A DNA stretch of 64,000 nt from Gelatoporia subvermispora B (lineage: Eukaryota > Basidiomycota > Agaricomycetes > Polyporales > Gelatoporiaceae). Below the pieces are notes generated by a model. It did not search any database, was not told the origin of the DNA, and worked only from the letters and a program-made list of their open reading frames with translations. How positions within the stretch are numbered: the first letter of the stretch is position 1; every line of letters starts with the position of its first letter. The position numbers and the translations under genes were made by a program. This document shows, one piece after another, positions 35,174-44,084 of the stretch. Location: contig KB445793.1 of NCBI GenBank assembly GCA_000320605.2, positions 1,129,196 through 1,193,195 on the forward strand. The letters are read 5' to 3'.

Positions 35174-35655
35174 GAGATCATAAAGTGGACCCCCTTCAAG
35201 CGCTATGGTACAACGGGAAGTTCAAGATGCGCGGGAGCGTGCAGATGACATCTTCGCCGCGAGGACTCGAGGTCGAGAGTCGACCTTGCACATTTTAGCG
35301 CTCGCTCAGCCACAATTGACCCGCGTCCGCGAACAGCGCGCGGTACGACGCAACACTTGTAGACTGTTCAATACGAGAATCTCATAGTACGCCATCAAAT
35401 ACCTTCGATTTGTTATATTCTAGCCATCCTCATAAATCGAACTCTGGTTCATGCAATGCAAATGCATCGTTAATACTAGGGTACAAGGTACACAACCACG
35501 ACACCCCATAATACAATAAATAGTCGTGATACTCCCTACAATTAACCCCATGAAAGAGCGTGAAAAAAGTCCCAGGGCCACTGGGGAGAAACTATAGTAC
35601 TCATGAAGTTCCGTTGGTGCCCCACCGCGTCGTAAAGTCATAATGTTTTCGGTAC
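35174..35655. other. Intergenic region between two minus-strand genes
   Basis: About 480 bp holding the SEN34 promoter and the 3' end of the aquaporin-like gene. The part around 35400-35640 is AT-rich. No element I can name. Confidence 0.4.
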
Positions 35656-37007
35656 TCAAGCCTGCGAGCCGCCTCTGGAGATTGGCTTCAGTTCTGGTGT
35701 CGAGTTGTAGGACAGGCCGTCCGACTCGTCGTACATAGCGCCGCCGTTCTTGACATAGCAGCGCTGTGCTCGCATACTGACAATCCAGTCGTAGTATGCA
35801 GGGGTGATAGCTGCGACGCAGTCAGTGACGGGCGAGCAATTTACGAGGAGTCGACGCTTACTTCGGGAACCATCGTTGAACACAGTCTCGTAGAAGATGC
35901 TTGCGAGGAGCGTAGCAGGAATGTTCGTAAGCGCTGAGATTGCTGCGTACCGACCACCCGATGCCTGCTTGCCCCAGATCGTGAGAGCGGCGAGGCGGCC
36001 ACCAACGTCACGAGCAGAGTTAGCAGCAAGACCTGCAGGAGAGTAACCCCAGATCACAACAGCGCTGAAATCTATCTGTCAGAGAAGGATTGACCATATC
36101 ATACCGAAGCGACTCACTATGAGAACGCGATGATCCAGGGCATCATGGTCGGGGGGCACAGGAAGTTCGTGGGCTCCATGCACGCAAATGCAACGAGAGC
36201 GATGACGACGTCCTGTAACAACGAGATTAGACAAGCCCACGCCGGTCATTGAGCGGAACACGTACACAAACAAACTCGTTCAAAAACACGTAGGCGAAGT
36301 TGTCTGTCGGGGTGACATACAAAGCGAAGACACCTGCAGGGCCCTGAGCAGTGAACATCTGCTTGTCGTAGGCGCCCTTTGCTCGCAGAACCTCCTCGGC
36401 AGGCTAAGAAAAGTATTAGATCTCTGAGGTCTTTGAGGTCTAATGTAACTCACGATGAGGAGGTTCTTGTACTGGATGTAAGCGAGCATGCAGGCAATGT
36501 ATGCACCAATAATCTGAGCAATGATCATCCTGCGAAATTGTCTTGTAACACTTCCTTATACTACATCCTGCATTAAAACATACCGAAGGCCCTTCCAGGG
36601 TGTGCACTTCTTGTACAGGATGGCATGGATAGTGAAACCAGGGTTGAAGTGGCCCATGGATGTCGACTTTCGGAATACACGTTTGCGTTTGATCGATGAT
36701 GTGTAGTTGTGTGCAAACTCACCAGGCAGACAGCTAGCGACATGATGACACCAATGGCATATGCGATGCCGACCTGGAAGAGACTACCAAGGCCTGCGAC
36801 GTCGAGGATCGTCCCGCAAATCCACGTCGCAGTTGAGCCAATGCCAGCGTAAGTGTAGAAGAAGGTGCCGGTGCCTTCAGCGATCATCTCGATCGCCCAG
36901 TGGACATTGCGTCTTTTGTTTTCCCAAGACAGAAGGAAGCTAGGTCTTGGGACGAGGTCGTTCAGGTGGACGAGCGGGCCAGCCGGTGTCAGCGTCTCAG
37001 TGCTCAT
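35656..37007 (-). CDS. MIP-family channel, aquaglyceroporin-like
   Basis: Plasma-membrane channel for water or small solutes by family. The ATG at 37005-37007 gives MSTETLTPAG; a short cytoplasmic start precedes helix 1 (WAIEMIAEGTGTFFYTYAGI). Later helices: FQVGIAYAIGVIMSLAVCLV, MIIAQIIGAYIACMLAY, DVVIALVAFACMEPTNFLCP. The first pore loop reads MGHFNPGFTIH, NPG instead of NPA. The second reads SPAGLAANSARDVGGRLAAL, NSA-R-D instead of NPARD. The Asp after Arg is the mark of the glycerol-permeable branch. The tail AMYDESDGLSYNSTPELKPI ends at 35656. About five short introns. The altered Asn-Pro-Ala boxes make permeability uncertain; loop fold and helix order look intact. Confidence 0.86.
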
Positions 37008-38192
37008 GATTATCGTTAAGAGAAATAAGTAGGGAGTATCCGGAAAGAAATAGAATAGAAGAACAGACAATGGTGGGGCGAGGTGAGGAAACACTGCACC
37101 GCTGGTGGAGCTAGTTATACCGCCCATCAGCTGGCGCCAAGGTGCGCTAAAGCTCGTACTAGGAGTGTCAGATGCGCCGTATGATGGCCTGAGGCTATGG
37201 GCGGCGGGTAACTGACCATCAATGATGGGAGGGCGGTAGCGACGTCCTCGGAGGCTCGCGCACTCAGGCTGTGCTATGTTGACCGGCATCGCAACAATGT
37301 CCCTGGCATTAGGCCGTGCTCCACGACGACTGTATGAGTCTTCGGTAGGTATGCTGGAAGATGATCCTGAAAGCGGCTATGTGCTCGAGATGCTTCGCGG
37401 TGTCCCGTGGCCGTCCGGTGATGGAAAGTTTGGAGAAATATACAAGCATTGATCGGGAAGGGCGCGCGATAACACAATACGTCAGCTGAGACGATACGGC
37501 AGTTTGTGCTTTGCATGATGGATAGTGTCCATCCTGACATAGCTTGCAGCTCAGACAATCTTTGGCCAGTGACGGTTGACCAGTCTGATAGCTGGATCTC
37601 TGGAAAATAATGCGTATGTGAATTGGTCTCTCAGAAAAGATGCAATACATCTGTTGGCTGACATGGACAGAGGATCGTCGCCAGAAATGCTCGAGTTCAA
37701 ACGAAATGGGTCGATCAAACTGGAAGCGCTGTGCAAGGCGATGCACCTCTTTTTGGTAACTACACTCAGCTAGATCACCTCCGTTCCGGACCCGCCAAGG
37801 TAGAGATGTCCCTGTGTATCATACAAATTCTCCGCTCTAGCGAATGGACCCGACGAGCTATGTCGAGTTCCTGGCTGCTCCTGACGTCTATGTCATCATA
37901 CCCATCTGAGGCGCTCAGTGCCACAGAGGGTGTCGTGCCCATCACTGACTCATCAATCCTCTTCATTCCGAGCGACGAGCGGCATCAAGTTTCATCGCCA
38001 CGAGCGCCATCGTTATATATCCCAATCGTACATGGAGCATCGGAGACGTCAAGGAGAAGCTGTGGGTAGTGAGGCAACAAGTATCTTACAGGCACTTCGA
38101 GAGAGCAAACATCCATAATTAGCAAGACAGCAGGAGTAGCAGATAAGAGAAAGCAAACGGGATAGCCATGAAACTGGAGCAACTGAAGCAAC
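37008..38192. other. Intergenic region
   Basis: Upstream of the aquaporin-like gene and downstream of BTB copy 2. Several short open frames on both strands (37300-38070) show no domain and no credible exon structure. The Met at 37289 upstream of the channel's chosen ATG is not in a spliceable frame that I can justify. Confidence 0.35.
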
Positions 38193-39518
38193 TCAAAACT
38201 CGTCCGAGAAATAATCCGCCAAGGTCTCCTTGAACTCGCGCACCTTCATTGTTGTCGCAATGAGCGCGCGCTCCTTGCAATGCGGCAGTCCGTCTAGGAT
38301 TCCCTGTGACTGGATCTCCTTATCTACCAGCGCCTTCATGCTGCTCTCCGTGAGCATGAGCTTCGCGAGCACGTCCTCGCGCTGCAACGTCGGAATGACC
38401 TGCGTACCCATCTCCAGGACGGCCTTCCACAGCGCGCCCCATGCCTTCGCGCACCGCTGCTGGCTCGTGCATTGCGCGCTGTGCGAGATGATCGGTGCTA
38501 CTGCCGGGAGCGCATCCCAGAACTTGCCCAGGGCGTAGTACCCGCAGAACAGTCGGATCTTCTGCTCGCGCGTCAGCATCGGATCGGCATCCCAGTGCGC
38601 CTTGCCCTTCAGCATCATCGCGTGGTATGCGAGGCCGAGCATGGAGCGCAGGTTGAAGCGCTCGCCGATGTCGATCGCGAGCGCGAGGTCCTTGCCTTCC
38701 CCTATCAGTCGCTTCCATCGCGATGTCGCAATGTCCAGGAGATCTGGCCTTTCACAAAGCGCAGCGAGTTCCGTCAGCTGCACAAGTGACGGCCCATCTG
38801 TCAGTGGTGGCTGTAGCAAGCCCGTAGGGGCGTTCACAGGAGGGATGTCGTCAAGAGCACCGGGTTGTGAATAGTACTTGCTGAGGGCCGAGAGTGTCCA
38901 AGTTTCGATAGATCGAAATTGATACTTGTGAGTGATGCGCGCGAGATTGAGCAGTTGTGTGCAGTTCGCTTCCGATGTCATAGCAGTCATGAGTTCGTGA
39001 GGCCTGATCGAGGTAACCGCGGCGGGCTCGATCAACAGGTCGTCACCTCAGAGACCGCACAGGACTCACATAGCATACAGAGCCCAGAGCAGAGCCCGGA
39101 ATTCATCTGCGGTGTCGCCCGGTAGCCGTATCGGGTTCTCATCCGTCTCGCCTTCCGGCACCGTCGTCATGCTCGAGTCCGACCGCGATGAATCCGCCTC
39201 CGTGGAGAGTTGGAACATTGTCTCGAACGCAGACCTGTCCTTCGTTAAGATGGAGCGATGTACCTTACAAGAAATCCCGATATTAGCTTGGAGCGGGCTG
39301 AGCATGGCACGCCTTGACGACCACCAGCGCGGGCTGCTCACCTTGAAGAGCGTGTTCTCAACCAAGAGGACACTGTTGCCATCCGAGATGTAGTATGTTG
39401 GGTCTCTGCTGGCCCCAGGTATTGATAGTTGTGATAGCTGCAGCATGCCGTCTCCGAGAAACGAGTTCGACATGGTCATAAGCGGGCTGTCGGGGTGGAG
39501 GTGCGGGTGATCGTCCAT
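38193..39518 (-). CDS. BTB/POZ domain protein, copy 2
   Basis: The chosen start is the ATG at 39516-39518 (MDDHPHLHPDSPLM); the frame is open ten codons further but only from TTG. BTB domain: TYYISDGNSVLLVENTLFK, intron, VHRSILTKDRSAFETMFQLS, ENPIRLPGDTADEFRALLWA, LYAM, intron, then a helical region (LLNLARITHKYQFRSIETW). These two intron positions match copies 1 and 3. The C-terminal block has QCTSQQRC, then C-x3-W-x3-W (CAKAWGALW), LQREDVLAKLMLTES, PHCKERAL and LADYFSDEF at the end. The role is unknown; BTB proteins often dimerise and act as Cullin-3 adaptors. The final exon alone is 280 codons. Confidence 0.82.
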
Positions 39519-39845
39519 GAGATATTCCAGCACGTTTCCGTTTTGCAATTGCTGAATGCCCAGGCTACCTGCGTATATATACCAGGCGGCGTCTTAAGAA
39601 ACTAGCAGACACTCAGGATGGGGGTATCTGGGAGCAGTGCAAGGTGCTGGATATAATTACAGTCCATTCTGTGAGCGACATGATAGGCGCCGGATGGCTG
39701 ACAAGGAGAAGCACGGAGACAATTATGGCTATCCAACAGGCACACCCAGTCCTTCCTCAAATCGACGCTTCCATGCATCGCCCGAGCTCCACGAGGCCTA
39801 CATTCCTTGCGAACCCGCATAGCCTCCCCATATTGATAAGAGAAC

Positions 39846-41268
39846 TTAAGCGCAAAAATGAACATACAAACGCCAAATGCCAAATGCTGCTGTAAGAGCT
39901 TGACAAGTGAAGGTAAATGATGGTGACCAAAAGCGAATGAAACGTTTCGGGGGGCCTTTGGCACCTGCTTCATCGATGGCAGCGATCTCTTCTTCCGTCA
40001 GGGAGGCTGGTTGGGAATGATCGATGGTCAGCAAGTATTCCGCACAGAACGTTCCCAAGATACTCACGAAGATCGCCGACGGCAAGGTACTCCCTGAGAT
40101 GTTCCTTGGTCGAACTCGTGCTGTATACGTCTAAGGTCAACGGAAAGCCCAGGGAACAGGTGACTGCGCCTACGTGACGGTAACAACGCCTTTACTCTTC
40201 ACCCAGGACAAGATGACCTGTGTTGGCGTTGCACTGAGCCTCTCGGCTGCAGCTTTAACTGGCTTATCCACAGGTCCCCCAGGGAACGTGGTAATAGGTC
40301 TGGTCAGCAGGCAGGTAAGAACCGAGGTACGCAACATATCGTATAGCTACGTACGTAAGGCTGCTGTACGCCTCTACAACAACGTTGTGTTCCTTGCAGA
40401 ACTCAAGCAGCTCCTTGTTTTCCGCGTAGTTGTAAGGATGAAAGTATATCTGCATAGCCACGCAGACTTAGTCACATAGAACCCGTCAACGCCGACTATC
40501 ACTGACTTGGTTGACAGTAGGCTTGACCTGTGCTATCTTCCAGAGGTCTTGCATATCTTTCAAGGTGAAGTTGCTAACTCCGATGCTCCTGTATGCACCA
40601 CTCTGTCAGTGGACTGTCTTCTGATATGCTGTGTGGGTTCGCCATACTTGGCTTGCCCAGCCTCTTTGATCTTCTCAAAAGAGCGCCAGTCGGACTCCAG
40701 GTCGTTCATTGCCTTGGGGTTATGAATGAGGTATAGATCCACTTGCTTCAGACCGAGCTACAAAAAAGCGCGCCGTGAGACATGGTATTCGCGACGTATG
40801 AGCATGCCGGACACACCTTATCCAAGCTCTCCTGAATCGCATCCGGTATGGAAGTCAAACCCGACCATTTCGTGGTAACAAAGAGCTCTGATCGATTGAG
40901 TGCACTCTCCCGAATTGCTGCCCCGACACTATCCTGATTTCCATAATCTACACGGACCGCATGACGTCAGCGCAGGACACAATGCGGACGTGTTGAGCTC
41001 AGAGCAGCGCACACTGGGCAGTGTCGATGTGGGAGAAGCCCTCTTCTATGGCTTGAAGAACATAGTCCGTGACATCCTGTGATATCCTTAGTCCAACCAT
41101 GTTGCTACGCTGGATCTGTGAAGCACGCGTACATGTCCTTTCCACTTCGACCCAGTGCCAAAGGCAATGGCCGGCATCTGCTTCCTATTAGCCTTACACA
41201 AACATCACTACTAGGAAAGTACGACTCACCACATTGCCATCGTTGAGCGTGACGGTCCCGAACGGCAT
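39846..41268 (-). CDS. Aldo/keto reductase
   Basis: NADPH-dependent reduction of aldehydes or ketones, family AKR. The start ATG at 41266-41268 gives MPFGTVTLNDGNV before a GTGAGT donor. The next exons read MPAIAFGTGSKWKG, ISQDVTDYVLQAIEEGFSHI-DTAQ (catalytic Asp region), then YGNQDSVGAAIRESALNRSE-LFVTTKW. These are followed by QVDLYLIHNPKAMNDLESDW (His in LIHNP), SIGVSNFTLKDMQDLWKIAQ, IYFHPYNYAENKELLEFCKE, VVVEAYSSL, PTQVILSWVKSKGVVTV and STKEHLREYLA. The C-terminus continues past the usual end: AIDEAGAKGPPKRFIRF, then a hydrophobic stretch TFTCQALTAAFGIWRLYVHF ending at 39846. This could be a membrane tail or a last exon I have extended too far. At least eight small introns. Divergent from BTB copy 3. 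Confidence 0.85.
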
Positions 41269-41677
41269 GGTGGTCGTAAGCAGGTTCCCCGAAGCTGCTT
41301 ACACGATACGATACCGGCGGGCGCAGTGATGATAGTCAGCCTGTGACATTTATAGATCTATGAACGGCTCTAGATGGACGTCGGCTTCGGACGTACACGT
41401 TGCACGGCTGACTCCCTGTGCGCCATTTCGACCACGAATGTCGGCATCGTGATAGGAAGGGCATGGCCCTGGCGAACTTGAACAAGCCTTGGGAGAAATC
41501 GGCCTCTAAAGCTCACACGCATGACCGCGAGAGTGCACCAGCAAGTCGGGCGCTAGAATTGTATTTCTGGCTTCGTCTTGATGTAAACCACTACGTCTGG
41601 GTGCCACAGCTAAGTTGGAGACGAGCTACTTCTTTACTCCTTCGATATTGCCTTGATGCTACACGCTTGGTCTCGAG
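41269..41677. promoter_or_regulatory. Bidirectional region, aldo/keto reductase and BTB copy 3
   Basis: 409 bp between two divergent start codons. No clear TATA box or repeated element seen. Confidence 0.45.
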
Positions 41678-42992
41678 ATGAGCGTCGTAGACTCTGAAGA
41701 AGGTCAACCTGTCCTGAGGTCGCCGAGCAGGAAGCGCGCTCGCGTCGAGAACGAAGACGAATTACATGTCCTCCATGAATTACAGTCATCGCAGCAGATT
41801 GATACAGTACGGGACGATACATACTACTTGCCTGACGGAAGCTGCATCTTGCAAGTCGAGAATACACTGTTCAATGTTCGTTGTCTATGACGCCTGATGG
41901 TGCCAGCCACTCATGTGTGCCGGAAGGTCCACCGCACGATCCTCTCAAAGGATGCTTCGTCGTTCAGCGCCATGTTCGACATGCCAGAGCATCCTGCGCA
42001 CCAAGTAGAAGGCAAGTCTGATGAAAACCCTATCGTCCTCACGGGCGATAGCGTACAAGAGTTCAAGAACTTCCTCTGGGTTCTCTACGCACTGTACGTC
42101 ATTCATCCAATATGAACCTGGCTGTATGCTAAATCTTTCAAACAGACCACACGAGCTAGTGCAGATTAGCACTATCCACACAGACATCTCCAGACTCATC
42201 GACATCGCCCGCGTCTCCAACAAGTATAGCTACAAGTCCGTGGAGACCTGGGCCCTCGACGTGCTCGATGACTACATCAATCGCCGGCCTCCTCCGCTCA
42301 TTCCCCCACATGATACCCCCGATTTCGACCAGGTGGTCGCGGAGAAGGGCGCCGAGGTGTCCCATATTATGCGCCTCGCTCACCAGTGCGGGCACGAGCG
42401 CCTCCTTGCGTCCATGATCGCCACACTGCGGAAGCTGATGGGTGTGTCCATCCGGTATGCGCATCTCGCCATGACCCTCGCGGACGAGCTCGACCTCCGT
42501 GTCCTCCGCGGTGCGGCATACCTCGAGGTGATGCAGAAGACGGAGGTTGTAGCACACCTGAACGCGGGCAGCGCTGTGGAATCCTTCGGGGCAGATACTG
42601 TCGACGACCGGGGTCGGCTGGTCGTAACGCGCGAGCAGCGGTTACGCTTGCTGTGCGGATACCACCGCTTGACTGTGGACTGGGAGCGGCTCCGCACAAG
42701 ACCGCTGAGCTTTCCCCATGCCGCGACTTGCGGCACGTCATGGCATCAGTCGCAATGTGCACAGAGTTGGCTAGACTTCTGGAAGGAGAAGACGATATGC
42801 GAGACTGTACTCTCACTTGGGCTTGCGGACGTGATTGGGCGGCTGAGGGTGATTGCGAGGGAGTGTGAGCGGTGGGGTACTGCGACGTACATGCACCATG
42901 AATGTAGGATGATTGCGAGGAAGGCGATACAAGATAAAATCAAGGAGATCGAGGAAGTGCTACCGGATTACTTTGTAGAGGGCAGTATTTGA
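41678..42992 (+). CDS. BTB/POZ domain protein, copy 3
   Basis: The ATG at 41678 gives MSVVDSEEGQPVLRSPSRKR, a basic start also seen in copy 1 (PRKRQRMSDG). BTB domain: TYYLPDGSCILQVENTLFN, intron, VHRTILSKDASSFSAMFDMP, ENPIVLTGDSVQEFKNFLWV, LYAL, intron, PHELVQIST. Then come helices (RLIDIARVSNKYSYKSVETW). The C-terminal block: REQRLRLLCGYHRLTVDWER, TCGTSWHQSQC, C-x3-W-x3-W (CAQSWLDFW), LGLADVIGRLRVI, HECRMIARKAI and VLPDYFVEGSI. Intron positions equal those of copies 1 and 2, so this is a true paralogue, not chance similarity. Function unknown. Convergent with the coiled-coil gene that ends 118 bp away. Confidence 0.82.
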
Positions 42993-43110
42993 TACATCTT
43001 GAGACCACCTGGTCAGGGTATCCTTGTTGTACAAGTTCCATGTATTCCATGTAGATTAGGGCAATCTTCGTCATCACCCGAGTCTTTGAGGCCACGATAA
43101 GTGTCAAGTG

Positions 43111-43772
43111 TTATGCGTTCGTCTTGGCTCTTCGGATGCTGCTCGCGATTCTAGGTTTAGTGGTCCGTTTGCCCGCCGTTGACTGGCTTGCGTCAGTGCC
43201 ACCATTCACTAAGAATGCTGATGGTTGTTCATGCAAGATTCTGCCCCATGGTGTGTGATTCTGAGCCCCTGGAGTAGCAGCATGGTCATGAGAGCTAGCA
43301 GGCCCAATCATCATACTGCGCAAGATATCGTCAAGGTTATCCGTTGATGGCTGCTGCTCTTGACTGATCTGTGAGCCGCGAAGCGTGGTTTGCTCAAACA
43401 GTTCGTCTTCCTCCAACTGCCGAACTCTTTCTCGCAAATTCCCCATGACTTTCTCAAAAAGCTCTGCAGCAAGTGAATGAGGTCAGACCTAAGCATCGTA
43501 GAATACGACATACGTTTCTCCTCAGCGGCAGTCTTTGGTCGCGGCAGCAAAAGGGGTTCCAAGCTACCCAGTTCCTCATCCTGTCGGGGCTTATTGATTC
43601 CTGCTTTCTCGTTGCATCTCCTCTCAAACTCCTGCCACGAAAGCTCTCTTTCTTCCAGTGCTGTCTCATCTTCGCCGTATTCAGTCCCGATTGAGCTCGT
43701 TGGAGAGGGCGGTCTTAGCACCGGCGCGGCATATTGAGGCCCTCCGAACAAGATCTGATGCGACTGCGGCAT
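43111..43772 (-). CDS. Unknown coiled-coil protein divergent from RNR1
   Basis: Two exons, 43514-43772 and 43111-43463, joined over a 50-nt GTATGT-to-CAG intron, give 203 residues. The start is the ATG at 43770-43772 (MPQSHQILFGGPQYAAPVLR). I do not recognise the family. A Pro/Ser-rich start is followed by acidic helical segments (YGEDETALEERELSWQEFER) and, after the splice, a likely coiled coil, QLFEKVMGNLRERVRQLEED-ELFEQ. Near the end is a conserved-looking block (NLDDILRSMMIG, WGRILHEQPSAFLVNGG) and a basic tail, KPRIASSIRRAKTNA. It shares a 312-bp promoter with RNR1 that has two MluI cell-cycle boxes. An S-phase or chromosome role is therefore plausible but is inference from context only. 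Confidence 0.65.
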
Positions 43773-44084
43773 TTCCAATGGCACCAGCAAACCAAGCTGT
43801 CGATACAAGAGTGACTGATGTGATAGTACAAGATCTGAACAAGTACTGACGGCTTCGCGAGATGGTGGTCGCACGTGAAGGTCACGGACGCGTCAGTTAA
43901 GCGCTCATACGCGTCCGTTGAAAGCTCCCACGGCACAAATTTGGCAGCTTAGTCAGTGACACGCTCCTTTACCCTCATTTAAGACCGCGTCGCGTTCCTC
44001 CCCCTCTTACCCTCATACCATCCCCTTGCCCTCTTCCCTTCACATCATCCACGCCCCCATCTTGTCTCGCGTTGTACATATACG
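43773..44084. promoter_or_regulatory. Bidirectional RNR1 promoter with MluI cell-cycle boxes
   Basis: Two ACGCGT hexamers at 43888-43893 and 43909-43914 sit in inverted flanks (GGACGCGT and ACGCGTCC), plus adjacent CGCGT cores at 43986-43995 and a CT-rich tract before the RNR1 start. ACGCGT is the known site of the MBF factor (Mbp1/Swi6 in budding yeast, Res-Cdc10 in fission yeast), which drives RNR large-subunit genes at G1/S and after DNA damage. Three more copies lie in RNR1's first introns (44188-44193, 44270-44275, 44293-44298). Binding here is inferred from the motif. Confidence 0.7.

Noticed and set aside
42156..42868. Long open frames in other frames across BTB copy 3
   Set aside because: Shadows of the BTB coding exon; low-complexity Arg/Pro/His composition and no family match.
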